DNA from: Xenophilus sp. L33
GTDB lineage: Bacteria > Pseudomonadota > Gammaproteobacteria > Burkholderiales > Burkholderiaceae_C
Assembly (NCBI RefSeq): GCF_009765735.1
Contig: NZ_LMUW01000221.1
Location: 12,395-48,923 of the forward strand
DNA length: 36,529 bases
Direction: 5' to 3'
The notes beneath the pieces were generated by a model. It saw nothing but the letters and a program-made list of their open reading frames with translations, was not told the DNA's origin and did no database searches. Every line of letters begins with the position of its first letter. Within the stretch, counting starts at the first letter, position 1. Both the position numbers and the translations under genes were made by a program. Shown one piece after another: positions 23,277 through 33,589 of the stretch.

Positions 23277-24995
23277 ATGACTACCTACGATCTGGTGATT
23301 CGCGGCGGCGCCGTGGCCGACGGCCTCGGCGGGCCCCTGGTGGAAGCCGACGTGGCGGTGCGCGACGGCCGCATCGTCGAGGTCGGCCGCGTCACCGGCC
23401 GCCGGCGCGACGAGATCGACGCCCGCGGACTGATGGTCACGCCCGGCTTCGTCGACATCCACACCCACTACGACGGCCAGGCGATCTGGGACCAGCGCTT
23501 CGCGCCGTCCAGCTGGCACGGCGTCACCACCACCGTCATGGGCAATTGCGGCGTCGGCTTCGCGCCGGTGCGCAAGGCCGACCACGACCGCCTGATCGAG
23601 CTGATGGAAGGCGTCGAGGACATTCCCGGCGTCGCCCTGCAGGAGGGCCTGGACTGGCATTGGGAGAGCTTCGGCGACTACCTCGACGCGCTGGAGCGCA
23701 AGCCTCACGACATCGACTACGCCGCCCAGTTGCCGCACGCGGCACTGCGCGTCTACGTGATGGGCGAGCGGGCCTCGCGCCTGGAGATGGCCACGCCGGA
23801 AGACCGCGTGCGCATGCGCGAACTGACCACCGAGGCGATGCGCGCCGGCGCGATCGGCTTCTCGACCTCGCGCTCGATCAACCACAAGTCGGTCTCGGGC
23901 GCACCGACCCCGACGCTGCGTGCCGCCGAGGAAGAACTCACCGCGATCGCGCTCGGCGTCAAGGACGCCGGCCGCGGCGTGCTGCAGATGATCACCGACT
24001 TCGACGGCGCCGACGTCGACGGCGAATTCGCGCTGATGCGCCGGCTGGTCGAGGTCTCGGGCCGGCCGCTCTCCTTCTCGCTGATGCAGAAGCACAAGAA
24101 CGCCGGCGGTTGGAAGCGCATCCTGGCGCTGACCGCCGAGGCGGTGAACGATGGCCTGCCGATGTCCGCCCAGGTGGCGCCGCGCGGCGTCGGCGTGCTG
24201 CTGGGCCTGCAGGGCAGCCGCAACGTGTTCTCGGAATGCCCGTCCTACCAGGCGATCGCCGACCTGCCCTTCGAGGAGCGGGTCGCGCGCATGCGCCAGC
24301 CGGCGGTGCGCGACGCGCTGCTGCGCGAGATCGTCGAGGCCGGCTCGACGCCGCTCGGCGCGCGGCTGGTCGAGTTCACCAACATCTACCCCTTCGGCAA
24401 CCCGCCCGACTACGACCCGGGCCCGGAACAGTCGATCGCCGCGATCGCCTCGCGCGAAGGCCGCACGCCGGGCGAGGTGGCCTACGAGCGGATGATGACC
24501 GAGGACGGCCACGGCATGCTCTATTCGCCCTTCGCCAACTACGCCGGCCAGAGCCTGGAGGTGTGCGGCGACATGATCGCCGACCCGAACACGATCGTCG
24601 GCCTCGGCGACGGCGGCGCCCACGTCGGCCTGATCTCCGACTCCAGCTTCCAGACCTTCATGCTCTCCCACTGGGGCAATGCCACCGGCCGCTTCGACCT
24701 GCCCTGGCTGGTCAAGCGCCAGACCTCCGACACCGCGCGCACCGTCGGACTCTACGACCGCGGCGTGGTCGCGCCCGGCATGAAGGCCGACCTCAACGTG
24801 ATCGATCCGGGCCGCCTCGGCATGGCCGCGCCGCACATGCAGTTCGACCTGCCGGCCGGCGGCCGCCGGCTGCTTCAGCGCGCCAACGGCTACGTGGCGA
24901 CCATCGTCTCGGGCACCACGGTCTACCGCGAAGGCGTCGCCACCGGCGCCCTGCCCGGCCGCCTGGTGCGCGGACCGCAGCGCGCACCCGCCTGA
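23277..24995 (+). CDS. D-aminoacylase-like amidohydrolase (copy 1)
   Basis: A 572-residue metal-dependent hydrolase of the amidohydrolase superfamily, N-acyl-D-amino-acid deacylase group (COG3653). The barrel motif VTPGFVDIHTHYDGQ carries His62 and His64; MGNCGVGFAP carries Cys91, a metal ligand typical of D-aminoacylases. His203 (SINHKS), His273 (QKHKN) and Asp445 (GDGGAH) complete a plausible site. The C-terminal beta-sandwich holds MKADLNVIDPGRL. True D-aminoacylases are usually near 480-500 residues, so this longer form may act on another amide, imide or lactone. The ATG at 23277 is chosen because the conserved N-terminal strand starts there and a longer frame crosses the operator. It heads the operon with Bug receptor 3, amidohydrolase 2 and Bug receptor 4. 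Confidence 0.87.
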   Translation: MTTYDLVIRGGAVADGLGGPLVEADVAVRDGRIVEVGRVTGRRRDEIDARGLMVTPGFVDIHTHYDGQAIWDQRFAPSSWHGVTTTVMGNCGVGFAPVRKADHDRLIELMEGVEDIPGVALQEGLDWHWESFGDYLDALERKPHDIDYAAQLPHAALRVYVMGERASRLEMATPEDRVRMRELTTEAMRAGAIGFSTSRSINHKSVSGAPTPTLRAAEEELTAIALGVKDAGRGVLQMITDFDGADVDGEFALMRRLVEVSGRPLSFSLMQKHKNAGGWKRILALTAEAVNDGLPMSAQVAPRGVGVLLGLQGSRNVFSECPSYQAIADLPFEERVARMRQPAVRDALLREIVEAGSTPLGARLVEFTNIYPFGNPPDYDPGPEQSIAAIASREGRTPGEVAYERMMTEDGHGMLYSPFANYAGQSLEVCGDMIADPNTIVGLGDGGAHVGLISDSSFQTFMLSHWGNATGRFDLPWLVKRQTSDTARTVGLYDRGVVAPGMKADLNVIDPGRLGMAAPHMQFDLPAGGRRLLQRANGYVATIVSGTTVYREGVATGALPGRLVRGPQRAPA

Positions 24996-25024
24996 AGCCT
25001 CTTTCGATTCCTCCGGAGACCAAC

Positions 25025-25999
25025 TTGAAGACGATTCGACGTTCCGTGGTCGGGGCGATGCTCGCGCTCGCCGCGCTATGGCAGCTGCCGGCCTTCGCCG
25101 CCTATCCCGACAAGCAGATCCGCATGATCTGGCCCTTCGCCGCCGGCGGCCTCGGCGCCAGCCTGGCGCACATCCTGGCCGAGGGCCTGAGCCAGAAGCT
25201 GGGCCAGCCGGTCTTCGTCGACGCCCGGCCGGGCGGCGGCGGCATCACCGCCTTCCTCGACCTGAAGAACGCGGCGCCCGACGGCTACACCATCATGCTT
25301 GGCACCAACAGCACCTCGACCTTGTCGCCGAGCCTGACCAAGAATCTGCCCTTCGATCCGGTCAAGGACTACGAGCACATCGCGATGTGCTTCGTCGGCG
25401 GCAATGTGATCGTGGTCAAGACCGACAGCACGATCAAGGACTTCGCCGACCTGCGGGCCCAGGCCAAGTCGAAGCCGGGCGCGCTGACCTACGGCTCGGC
25501 CGGCATCGGCAGCACCTACCACGTGATGCCGGCGATGTTCGACCTCCTGAACGGATCGCACATGGTGCACGTGCCGTACAAGGGCGGAGCGCCGGCGTAC
25601 ATGGGCCTGCTCGGCGGCGAGACCTCGGTGGTCTTCGGCGACCTGTCGTCGCTCAACTTCATCAAGGCCGGGCAGATGCGGCCGCTGGCGGTGCTGAGCA
25701 AGAAGCGCCTCGACGTCCTGCCGGACGTGCCTACGACCGCCGAGCTCGGCATGCCCGAGCTGGTGATGGAATCCTTCTACGGCCTGTTCGCGCCCAAGGG
25801 CACGCCGCAGCCGATCCTCGACAAGCTCAACAAGGCGGCCGCCGAGGTGCTGGCCTCGCCGCAGACCCGCGCCCAGCTGAAGGCGCTGGTGACCGACCCG
25901 GCGCCCGACACCAGTTCGGCGTATTTCACCGAACGCATCAAGTCCGAGACCGCGCGCTGGAAGCCCGTGATCCAGGCCTCCGGCATCACCGTCGACTAG
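25025..25999 (+). CDS. Bug/TctC-type periplasmic solute-binding receptor (copy 3)
   Basis: A 324-residue Bug-family receptor with a TTG start at 25025, supported by CCGGAG a few bases upstream and by the signal peptide that begins there (KTIRRSVVGAMLALAALWQL, cleavage after AFA). The mature protein has YPDKQIRMIWPFAAGGLGAS, FVDARPGGGGITAFLDLKNA and HVPYKGGAPAYMGLLGGE, the usual ligand-pocket segments. It lies 29 bases after amidohydrolase 1 and ten bases before amidohydrolase 2, in the same transcript. It presumably binds the substrate of one of those enzymes in the periplasm. No TctA/TctB partner is present nearby. It is clearly diverged from the other three Bug receptors of the window. Confidence 0.92.
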   Translation: MKTIRRSVVGAMLALAALWQLPAFAAYPDKQIRMIWPFAAGGLGASLAHILAEGLSQKLGQPVFVDARPGGGGITAFLDLKNAAPDGYTIMLGTNSTSTLSPSLTKNLPFDPVKDYEHIAMCFVGGNVIVVKTDSTIKDFADLRAQAKSKPGALTYGSAGIGSTYHVMPAMFDLLNGSHMVHVPYKGGAPAYMGLLGGETSVVFGDLSSLNFIKAGQMRPLAVLSKKRLDVLPDVPTTAELGMPELVMESFYGLFAPKGTPQPILDKLNKAAAEVLASPQTRAQLKALVTDPAPDTSSAYFTERIKSETARWKPVIQASGITVD

Positions 26000-26009
26000 G
26001 ACCCCGCAC

Positions 26010-27754
<1,745 letters not shown>

Positions 27755-27758
<4 letters not shown>

Positions 27759-28732
27759 ACGTGTCGACGCGCCGCCGCGCGCTGCTGGTCGCGGGCCTGG
27801 CCGCCGGTGTCGCGAGGATCGCGGCCGCGGCCGAATCCTTCGCCGCCGGCACGGTCCGCGTGCTGGTCGGCTCCACCGCCGGCGGCACCATGGACGCGAC
27901 CTCGCGACTGGTCAGCCAGCAACTGGGCAAGACCCTGGGCCTGCCGGCCATCGTCGAGAACAAGCCCGGCGCGGCCGGCATCATCGCGATGCAGGAACTG
28001 ATGCGGGCGCCCGCGGACGGCGGCACGCTGGCCTGGGTCGGCAACGGCCTGATGGCGGTCTCGCCCTACCTGTACAAGAAGCCCGGCTACGACGTGAAGA
28101 CGCTGAGCACCGTCAGCCTGGCCGCCACGTCGTCCTTCGTGATGATCGCCGCGCCGGGACGCTTCGCCGACCTGCCCGCGCTCGTTGCCTATGCCAAGGC
28201 CAATCCGGGCAAGCTGACCTTCGGCTCGAACGGCGTCAACGGCAGCCTGCACCTCCTGGCCGAGATGCTGAAGACCGAGGCCGGCTTCGACGCCCTGCAC
28301 GTGCCCTTCAAGGGCTCGTCGGAATCGGCGGCGGCGCTGATGAGCGGCAACATCGACTTCTACTTCGACGCCATCTCGACCAACCTGCCGCTGATCAAGG
28401 CGGGCAAGGTCAAGGCGCTGGCGGTGACCGGGCCGGAGCGCGAAGCCTCGCTGCCGGACGTGCCGACGATGAAGGAACTGGGCCTGCCCAGCATGACGCT
28501 GCAGGTCTTCTACGGCTATGTCGGCCCGCCCGGCATGCCGGCGCCGGTGGTCGCGAAACTGGCCGACGCGGTGCGCGTCTCGCTGGCCGATCCGGGCCTG
28601 CAGGCGGCGCTGCTGAACGCGGGCTTCAAGGCCCAGAGCAGCACGCCCGAGGCCTTCCGCGCACTGGTGGACGACGAGGGACGACGCTTCCAGGCCTTGA
28701 TCAAGGCCAAGGGCATCGTCCTGATCGACTAG
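27755..28732 (+). CDS. Bug/TctC-type periplasmic solute-binding receptor (copy 4)
   Basis: A 325-residue Bug-family receptor whose ATG overlaps the amidohydrolase 2 stop. The N-terminus is twin-arginine-like (STRRRALLVAGLAAGVARIA), with cleavage likely after AAA near residue 26. The mature part shows VRVLVGSTAGGTMDATSRLV, IVENKPGAAGIIAMQELM and HVPFKGSSESAAALMSG. The glycine loop lacks the usual Pro (VGSTAGG instead of PxPAGG), hinting at an altered pocket. The stop codon shares CTAG with the stop of the convergent SDR gene. It is translationally coupled to amidohydrolase 2, so the two probably serve the same compound. Ligand unknown. Confidence 0.92.
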
Positions 28733-29526
28733 CCTCCGAATTGCGCCGGCTGCACGTTCATGAGCGCCGTGCGCATGAAGCCGCCGTCGACCAGCACGTC
28801 CTGGCCGTTCATGTACGCGGCGGCGTCGCTCACCAGGAAGGCGATCGCATCCGCGATGTCCTGCGGCACGCCGATGCGGCCGGTCGGCACCACCTTGATG
28901 CGGCCCTGGTGCAGTTTCTCGTTCTGATAGAAATGCTCGGACATCGGCGTGCGGATCATCCCCGGGCTGACCGAGTTCGTGCGGATGCCGCGCGAGCCCC
29001 ATTCGACCGCCATCTGTGCCGTGAGGCCGAGCACGCCGGCCTTGCTGGGGCCGTAGGGGCCGATGTCGTTCGGCACGCGCGCGCCGATCGAGGCCAGGTT
29101 GACGATCGCGCCGCTGCCCTGCGCCAGCATCAGCCGCGCGAGGTGCTTGGCGCACAGGAAGGAGCCGCGCAGGTTGACGCTCATCACGCGGTCCCAGACG
29201 GCCGTCGACAGCTCTTCGAGCGGCGTCACCGGCGCCATGATGCCGGCGTTGTTGACCAGGATGTCGCAGCGGCCGAAGCGTTCCTTGACCGCGGCGGCCA
29301 GCGCCTCGACCGAGGCTTCGTCGGTGACGTCGAGCGCCATCGCGACCGTGTTCTTCGCGTCCGGCGAGACCGCCGGCGCCTTCAGGTCGGTGGCCACCAC
29401 GGTGGCACCCATGCCCGCCAGCCGCGCCACGATGGCGCCGCCCAAGCCGCCGCCGGCGCCGGTCACCACGGCCACGCGGCCCTGCAGGCTGTCGTCGCGG
29501 AAGGTGGGCCGATTTTCGTTTTTCAT
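28729..29526 (-). CDS. Short-chain dehydrogenase/reductase (alcohol/ketone type)
   Basis: A 265-residue classical SDR: VTGAGGGLGG (21-30), Asp47 after the second strand (ATDLKA) suggesting NAD preference, NNAG at 92-95, and the catalytic set Ser146, Tyr158 and Lys162 (YGPSK). The C-terminus has the usual LVDGGFMRT. It is divergent from the Baeyer-Villiger monooxygenase, with a partial copy of the shared operator between them, and overlaps the last four bases of Bug receptor 4 at its 3' end. A sensible role is oxidation of a secondary (cyclic) alcohol to the ketone used by the monooxygenase. This is inferred from position and matches known cyclohexanol-type pathways. Confidence 0.9.
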   Translation of the reverse strand: MKNENRPTFRDDSLQGRVAVVTGAGGGLGGAIVARLAGMGATVVATDLKAPAVSPDAKNTVAMALDVTDEASVEALAAAVKERFGRCDILVNNAGIMAPVTPLEELSTAVWDRVMSVNLRGSFLCAKHLARLMLAQGSGAIVNLASIGARVPNDIGPYGPSKAGVLGLTAQMAVEWGSRGIRTNSVSPGMIRTPMSEHFYQNEKLHQGRIKVVPTGRIGVPQDIADAIAFLVSDAAAYMNGQDVLVDGGFMRTALMNVQPAQFGG

Positions 29527-29549
29527 GCTTTTGCCTCAGGGGTTATTAA

Positions 29550-29562
29550 AAGACTTGACCAT
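29550..29562. promoter_or_regulatory. Half-conserved operator between SDR and Baeyer-Villiger monooxygenase
   Basis: The sequence AAGACTTGACCAT followed by TA keeps the right arm ACCATTA exactly as at 5315, 18335 and 23245, and the upstream TTATTA also seen before the 18335 copy. The left arm is poor (two of five positions). It lies in the 108-base divergent spacer, 23 bases upstream of the SDR ATG. A weak or half-site for the same regulator is plausible but not certain. Confidence 0.4.
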
Positions 29563-29634
29563 TAGTCCAATCCTGCGGCATTGTAGGAGCGAACCCGGAA
29601 AACGGTCAATTTCTCCCTTCCACGAACTGCCCCC

Positions 29635-31275
29635 ATGACAGAGACAAGCACCCTCCGCGCGCCCACCGCGCAACCCGACACCACGATCCTCGACGCGGTC
29701 ATCGTCGGCGCCGGCTTCGCCGGCCTCTACACCATCCACAAGCTGCGCCAGGCCGGCATGCAGGTGCGCGCCTTCGAGGCCGGCGACGGCGTCGGCGGCA
29801 CCTGGTACTGGAACCGCTATCCCGGCGCGCGCTGCGACGTCGAGAGCGTCGAATATTCGTATTCCTTCTCGGAGGAACTGCAGCAGGAATGGAAGTGGAG
29901 CGAGCGCTACGCGGCGCAGGCCGAGATCCTTCGCTACGCCAACCACGTGGCCGACCGCTTCGGCCTGCGCGACGCGATCAAGTTCGAGACCCGCGTCACC
30001 AGCGGCGAGTTCGATCCCGAAACGAACCTCTGGACCGTCACCACCGACCGCGGCGACGTGGTCAAGGCCCGCTTCTTCATCATGGCCGGCGGCTGCCTCT
30101 CGCTGCCGCGCATGCCCGACTTCCCGGGGCGCGACGACTTCAAGGGCAAGCTCTATCACACCGGCACTTGGCCGCACGAGGGCGTCGACTTCAGCGGGTT
30201 GCGCGTCGGCGTGATCGGCACCGGCTCCTCGGGCATCCAGGCGATCCCGCAGATCGCGCGGCAGGCCCGGCAGCTCACCGTGTTCCAGCGCACGCCCAAC
30301 TTCAGCCTGCCCGCCTTCAACCGCGAGATGGATTCGGAATTCGAGCGCAGCTACAAGGCCGCCTATGCGCAGCATCGCGAGAAGGCCCGCTTTTCGTCGG
30401 CCGGCATCGCCGGTCATCCCACACCCGACAAGGGCGCGCTCGACGACGCGCCCGACGAGCGCCAGCGCGTCTACGAAGGCGGCTGGCTGCGCGGCACCAC
30501 CGGCTTCACCCGCATCTACAAGGACATCCTGTCGAACCCCGAGGCCAACCAGACCATGGCCGAGTTCGTGCGCGAGAAGATCCGCCGCACCGTGAAGGAC
30601 CCGAAGGTCGCGGCGCTGCTGACGCCGACCGACCACCACATCGGCACCAAGCGCATCTGCCTGGACACCCACTACTACGAGACCTACAACCGCGACAACG
30701 TGAAGCTGGTCGACGTGCGCCGCGACCCGATCGTGAAGATCACGCCCGAGGGCATCCGCACCGAGGCGGCCGACCACGAATTCGACGCGATCGTCTTCGC
30801 GACCGGCTACGACGCCGTCACCGGCGCGGTGCTCAACATCGACATCCACACCAAGGACGGCGCACGGCTTTCCGACAAGTGGACCGCCGGCCCGCGCACC
30901 TACCTCGGCCTGATGACCGCGGGCTTTCCGAACCTGTTCCTGATCACCGGCCCGGGCAGCCCCTCGGTGCTGACCAACATGCTGACCTCGATCGAGCACC
31001 ACGTGGAGTGGATCGCCGAGTGCCTGCAGCACCTGCGCGGCAAGGGCCTGGCCCGCATGGAAGCCGACCGCGCCGCCGAGGACCAGTGGGTCGAGCACGT
31101 CAACGACGTGGCCGACACCACCCTGTTCCCGACCGCCAACTCCTGGTACACCGGCGCCAACATCCCGGGCAAGCCGCGCGTCTTCCTGCCCTACATCGGC
31201 GGCCACGGCAACTACCGCATCAAGTGCGCGGACGTCGCGGCCAAGGGCTACGAAGGCTTCGTGCTGAGCGACTGA
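29635..31275 (+). CDS. Type I Baeyer-Villiger monooxygenase (cyclohexanone-monooxygenase-like)
   Basis: A 546-residue FAD/NADPH enzyme. The FAD-binding motif is VIVGAGFAGLYTIHKL (23-38), followed by GVGGTWYWNRYPGARCDVES, characteristic of the family. The Baeyer-Villiger fingerprint FxGxxxHxxxW appears as FKGKLYHTGTWP (169-180). The NADPH Rossmann motif is VIGTGSSG (193-200). Arg340 in GTKRICLD followed by YYETYNRDNV fits the catalytic arginine context of cyclohexanone monooxygenase. It inserts oxygen next to a ketone to give an ester or lactone. It is divergent from an SDR that could supply the ketone. No dedicated lactonase is adjacent, though amidohydrolases and the hydrolase at the left edge are candidates. 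The start is the first Met; no strong ribosome-binding site is seen. Confidence 0.94.
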   Translation: MTETSTLRAPTAQPDTTILDAVIVGAGFAGLYTIHKLRQAGMQVRAFEAGDGVGGTWYWNRYPGARCDVESVEYSYSFSEELQQEWKWSERYAAQAEILRYANHVADRFGLRDAIKFETRVTSGEFDPETNLWTVTTDRGDVVKARFFIMAGGCLSLPRMPDFPGRDDFKGKLYHTGTWPHEGVDFSGLRVGVIGTGSSGIQAIPQIARQARQLTVFQRTPNFSLPAFNREMDSEFERSYKAAYAQHREKARFSSAGIAGHPTPDKGALDDAPDERQRVYEGGWLRGTTGFTRIYKDILSNPEANQTMAEFVREKIRRTVKDPKVAALLTPTDHHIGTKRICLDTHYYETYNRDNVKLVDVRRDPIVKITPEGIRTEAADHEFDAIVFATGYDAVTGAVLNIDIHTKDGARLSDKWTAGPRTYLGLMTAGFPNLFLITGPGSPSVLTNMLTSIEHHVEWIAECLQHLRGKGLARMEADRAAEDQWVEHVNDVADTTLFPTANSWYTGANIPGKPRVFLPYIGGHGNYRIKCADVAAKGYEGFVLSD

Positions 31276-31306
31276 GGCGGTCGCGCGCTGCCGCGCCCAG
31301 CGTGGC

Positions 31307-32593
31307 TCAGCGCGGCATGCCGAAGTCCCCGGCGCCGTAGCGCGCCTCGCCACCCAGTTCGCGCTCGATGCGCAGCAGCCGGTTGTACTTGGCGGTGCGG
31401 TCCGAGCGCGACAGCGAGCCGGTCTTGATCTGCCCGCAGCCGGTGGCGACCGCCAGGTCGGCGATGCGCGTGTCCTCGGTCTCGCCCGAACGATGCGACA
31501 TCACCGCGGTGTAGCCGGCGCGACGGGCGACGTCGACCGCGTCGAACATCTCGCTCAAGGTGCCGACCTGGTTGACCTTCACCAGGATCGAATTGGCCAT
31601 GCCGCGCCGGATGCCGTCCGCCAGCCGCGCCGCGCTGGTGCAGAAGACGTCGTCGCCCACCAGCTGGCAGCGGCCACCGACCGCTTCGGTGAGCAGCGAC
31701 CAGCCCTCGAAGTCGTCCTCGGCCATGCCGTCCTCGATCGAGACGATCGGGTAGGTCGCGAGCAGCTTCTCGAGGTAGCGCACCTGCTCGCCGACGTCGC
31801 GCTCAACCGCTTCGCCGCGGTAGCGATAGACGCCGCCGTCGAAGAATTCGCTGGCCGCCGGATCGATGGCCAGCGCGATCTCGCTGCCCGCGCGATAACC
31901 GGCCCGCTCGATCGCCGCGGCGACCAGGTCCAGCGCTTCCTCCGCCGTGCGCAGGCGCGGCGCGAAGCCGCCTTCGTCGCCGACGTTGACGTTGTGGCCG
32001 TTCTCCGCGAGCGACTTGCGCAGCGTGTGGAAGACCTCGGCACCCATGCGCACCGCCTCGGCGAACGAATCGGCGCCGAGCGGCACGATCATGAATTCCT
32101 GGAAGTCGAGCGGGTTGTCGGCATGCGCGCCGCCATTGACGATGTTCATCATCGGCACCGGCAGCATGCGTGCGACGGCGCCGCCGAGATGGCGGTAGAG
32201 CGGCAGGCCCGCGCTGGCCGCGCCCGCGTGCGCCGCCGCCAGCGATGCGCCCAGGATCGCGTTGGCGCCGAGCCGGCTCTTGTTCGCAGTGCCGTCCAGA
32301 ACGATCAGGACCTCGTCGATCGCACCCGCGCGGGCCGCATCGCGGCCGAGCAAGGCGTCGCGGATCTCGCCGTCGATCGCCGCCACCGCGCGGCGCACGC
32401 CGCGGCCGAGATAGCGCGCCGCATCGCCGTCGCGCAACTCGTGCGCCTCGTGCTGGCCGGTCGATGCGCCCGAAGGCACCATCGCGCGGCCGATGGAACC
32501 GTCGGCCAGCCGGACCTCGGCCTCCACGGTCGGGTTGCCCCTGCTGTCCAGGACTTCGAGTCCGCGAATGTCGATGATGTCCGATCGGGCCAT
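31307..32593 (-). CDS. eno: Enolase (phosphopyruvate hydratase)
   Basis: A 428-residue enolase converting 2-phosphoglycerate to phosphoenolpyruvate. The start MARSDIIDIRGLEVLDSRGN is canonical and AGGAG lies upstream of the ATG at 32593. Family marks are GASTGQHEA (the usual loop has GASTGxxEA), GANAILGASLA, the metal-binding SIEDGMAEDD and QLVGDDVFCT, ILVKVNQVGTLSE with the catalytic Lys, and SHRSGETEDTRIADL near the C-terminus. All appear intact. The usual housekeeping enolase of betaproteobacteria sits with pyrG and kdsA; here it stands alone, divergent from a GcvA-type LysR regulator, so it may be a second, regulated copy. That cannot be settled from this window. Confidence 0.95.
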   Translation of the reverse strand: MARSDIIDIRGLEVLDSRGNPTVEAEVRLADGSIGRAMVPSGASTGQHEAHELRDGDAARYLGRGVRRAVAAIDGEIRDALLGRDAARAGAIDEVLIVLDGTANKSRLGANAILGASLAAAHAGAASAGLPLYRHLGGAVARMLPVPMMNIVNGGAHADNPLDFQEFMIVPLGADSFAEAVRMGAEVFHTLRKSLAENGHNVNVGDEGGFAPRLRTAEEALDLVAAAIERAGYRAGSEIALAIDPAASEFFDGGVYRYRGEAVERDVGEQVRYLEKLLATYPIVSIEDGMAEDDFEGWSLLTEAVGGRCQLVGDDVFCTSAARLADGIRRGMANSILVKVNQVGTLSEMFDAVDVARRAGYTAVMSHRSGETEDTRIADLAVATGCGQIKTGSLSRSDRTAKYNRLLRIERELGGEARYGAGDFGMPR

Positions 32594-32690
32594 GGCCGCT
32601 CTCCTTGGTTGTGAGGTGGCGGATGGTCCCCGACGCAGCCATCGCTGACAAACGATTTGCCGGCCGCGCATGCGTGAGAAAATCGCACGC

Positions 32691-33569
32691 ATGCCCGACC
32701 GCCTGCCGCCCCTGAACGCCGTTCGCATGTTCGTGGTCGCGGCGCGCGAACTCAGCTTCACGCGGGCCGCCGCCGAGCTGCATGTCACGCATGGTGCGGT
32801 CAGCCGGCAGATCCGGGCGCTGGAAGACTTCCTCGGCGTCGAACTTTTCCGGCGCGAGGTGCGTCAGGTGCACCTGACGCCGCAGGGGCAGCACTTCTTC
32901 GCCGAGGCCGCCGCCGCATTGGAGCAACTCGGCGCCGCCGCCGACGACCTGATGAAGGCCGGCGCGCGCCGCACGGTGCGCATCAACGTGCGGCCTTCGT
33001 TTGCGGTGCGCTGGCTCATCCCGCGGCTGCCGGCCTTCGTGGCCGCCTTTCCCGGCATCGAGCCGCAGGTCGTCACCAGCACCGTCGCGCCCGACCAGGC
33101 CGGCGCCGCGTTCGACGTCGCGATGCGGCGCGGCCTCTCGGGCTGGCCGTCCGCGCTGCAGGTCAAGCCCTTCCTGAAGGACGAGGCGGTGCTGGTGGCC
33201 GCGGCCGCCCTGCTGCGTGCCCACCCGGTCACCGACATCCGGTCGCTGTCGGCGCACGTGCTGCTGTCGTCGCGCAGCCGCGAGAAGGACTGGCGCCACT
33301 GGAAGACGCAGGCCCATGCACCGCGGCTGAAGTCCGCCGGCTCGCTGCAGTTCGATCACCTGCACTTCGTGGTGCAGGCCGCGCTCGACGGACTGGGCAT
33401 CGCGCTCAGCCCGGCTTCGCTGGTGAGGCAGGACATCGCGTCGCGCCGGCTGCGCGAAGTGCTGCCCGCGCATCGCCTGCCGCTGGAGCCGCACTACTTC
33501 GGCCTGTCCGCGGATGCACCGTCGGAGGCACGGGCGTTCGCGCAGTGGCTGGAGAGCCAGGCGGGCTGA
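32691..33569 (+). CDS. LysR-family transcriptional regulator (GcvA-like)
   Basis: A 292-residue LysR regulator. The N-terminal winged helix starts LPPLNAVRMFVVAARELSFT, with the recognition helix VTHGAVSRQIRALEDFLG, the pattern of the GcvA subgroup (LNAxRxFxxAAR, HGAVSRQ). The C-terminal co-inducer domain follows from about residue 90 (VRINVRPSFAVRWLIPRLPAF). I chose the ATG at 32691 since GcvA-like proteins begin about seven residues before LNA; an ATG at 32670 would add seven residues without a ribosome-binding site. It is divergent from the enolase gene with a 97-base spacer and probably controls it. The co-inducer is unknown. Confidence 0.92.
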   Translation: MPDRLPPLNAVRMFVVAARELSFTRAAAELHVTHGAVSRQIRALEDFLGVELFRREVRQVHLTPQGQHFFAEAAAALEQLGAAADDLMKAGARRTVRINVRPSFAVRWLIPRLPAFVAAFPGIEPQVVTSTVAPDQAGAAFDVAMRRGLSGWPSALQVKPFLKDEAVLVAAAALLRAHPVTDIRSLSAHVLLSSRSREKDWRHWKTQAHAPRLKSAGSLQFDHLHFVVQAALDGLGIALSPASLVRQDIASRRLREVLPAHRLPLEPHYFGLSADAPSEARAFAQWLESQAG

Positions 33570-33575
33570 CGCAGC

Positions 33576-33588
33576 GCCCGCGGCGGGC
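33576..33588. terminator. Small GC hairpin between convergent genes
   Basis: CCCG-CGG-CGGG within GCCCGCGGCGGGC lies in the 20-base gap between the LysR and FAD monooxygenase stop codons. It could act in both directions but is short and lacks T tracts on either strand. Confidence 0.2.
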
Positions 33589-33589
33589 C

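Noticed and set aside
31285..31320. GCCGCGC / GCGCGGC stem between the monooxygenase and enolase stops as a terminator
   Set aside because: The second arm lies inside the enolase coding end, the loop is long, and there is no T tract. Such repeats are common by chance in this base composition.
32615..32640. ATGGTCCCC half-site between the enolase and LysR genes
   Set aside because: Only one arm matches and the second arm is absent; too weak to add these genes to the proposed regulon.
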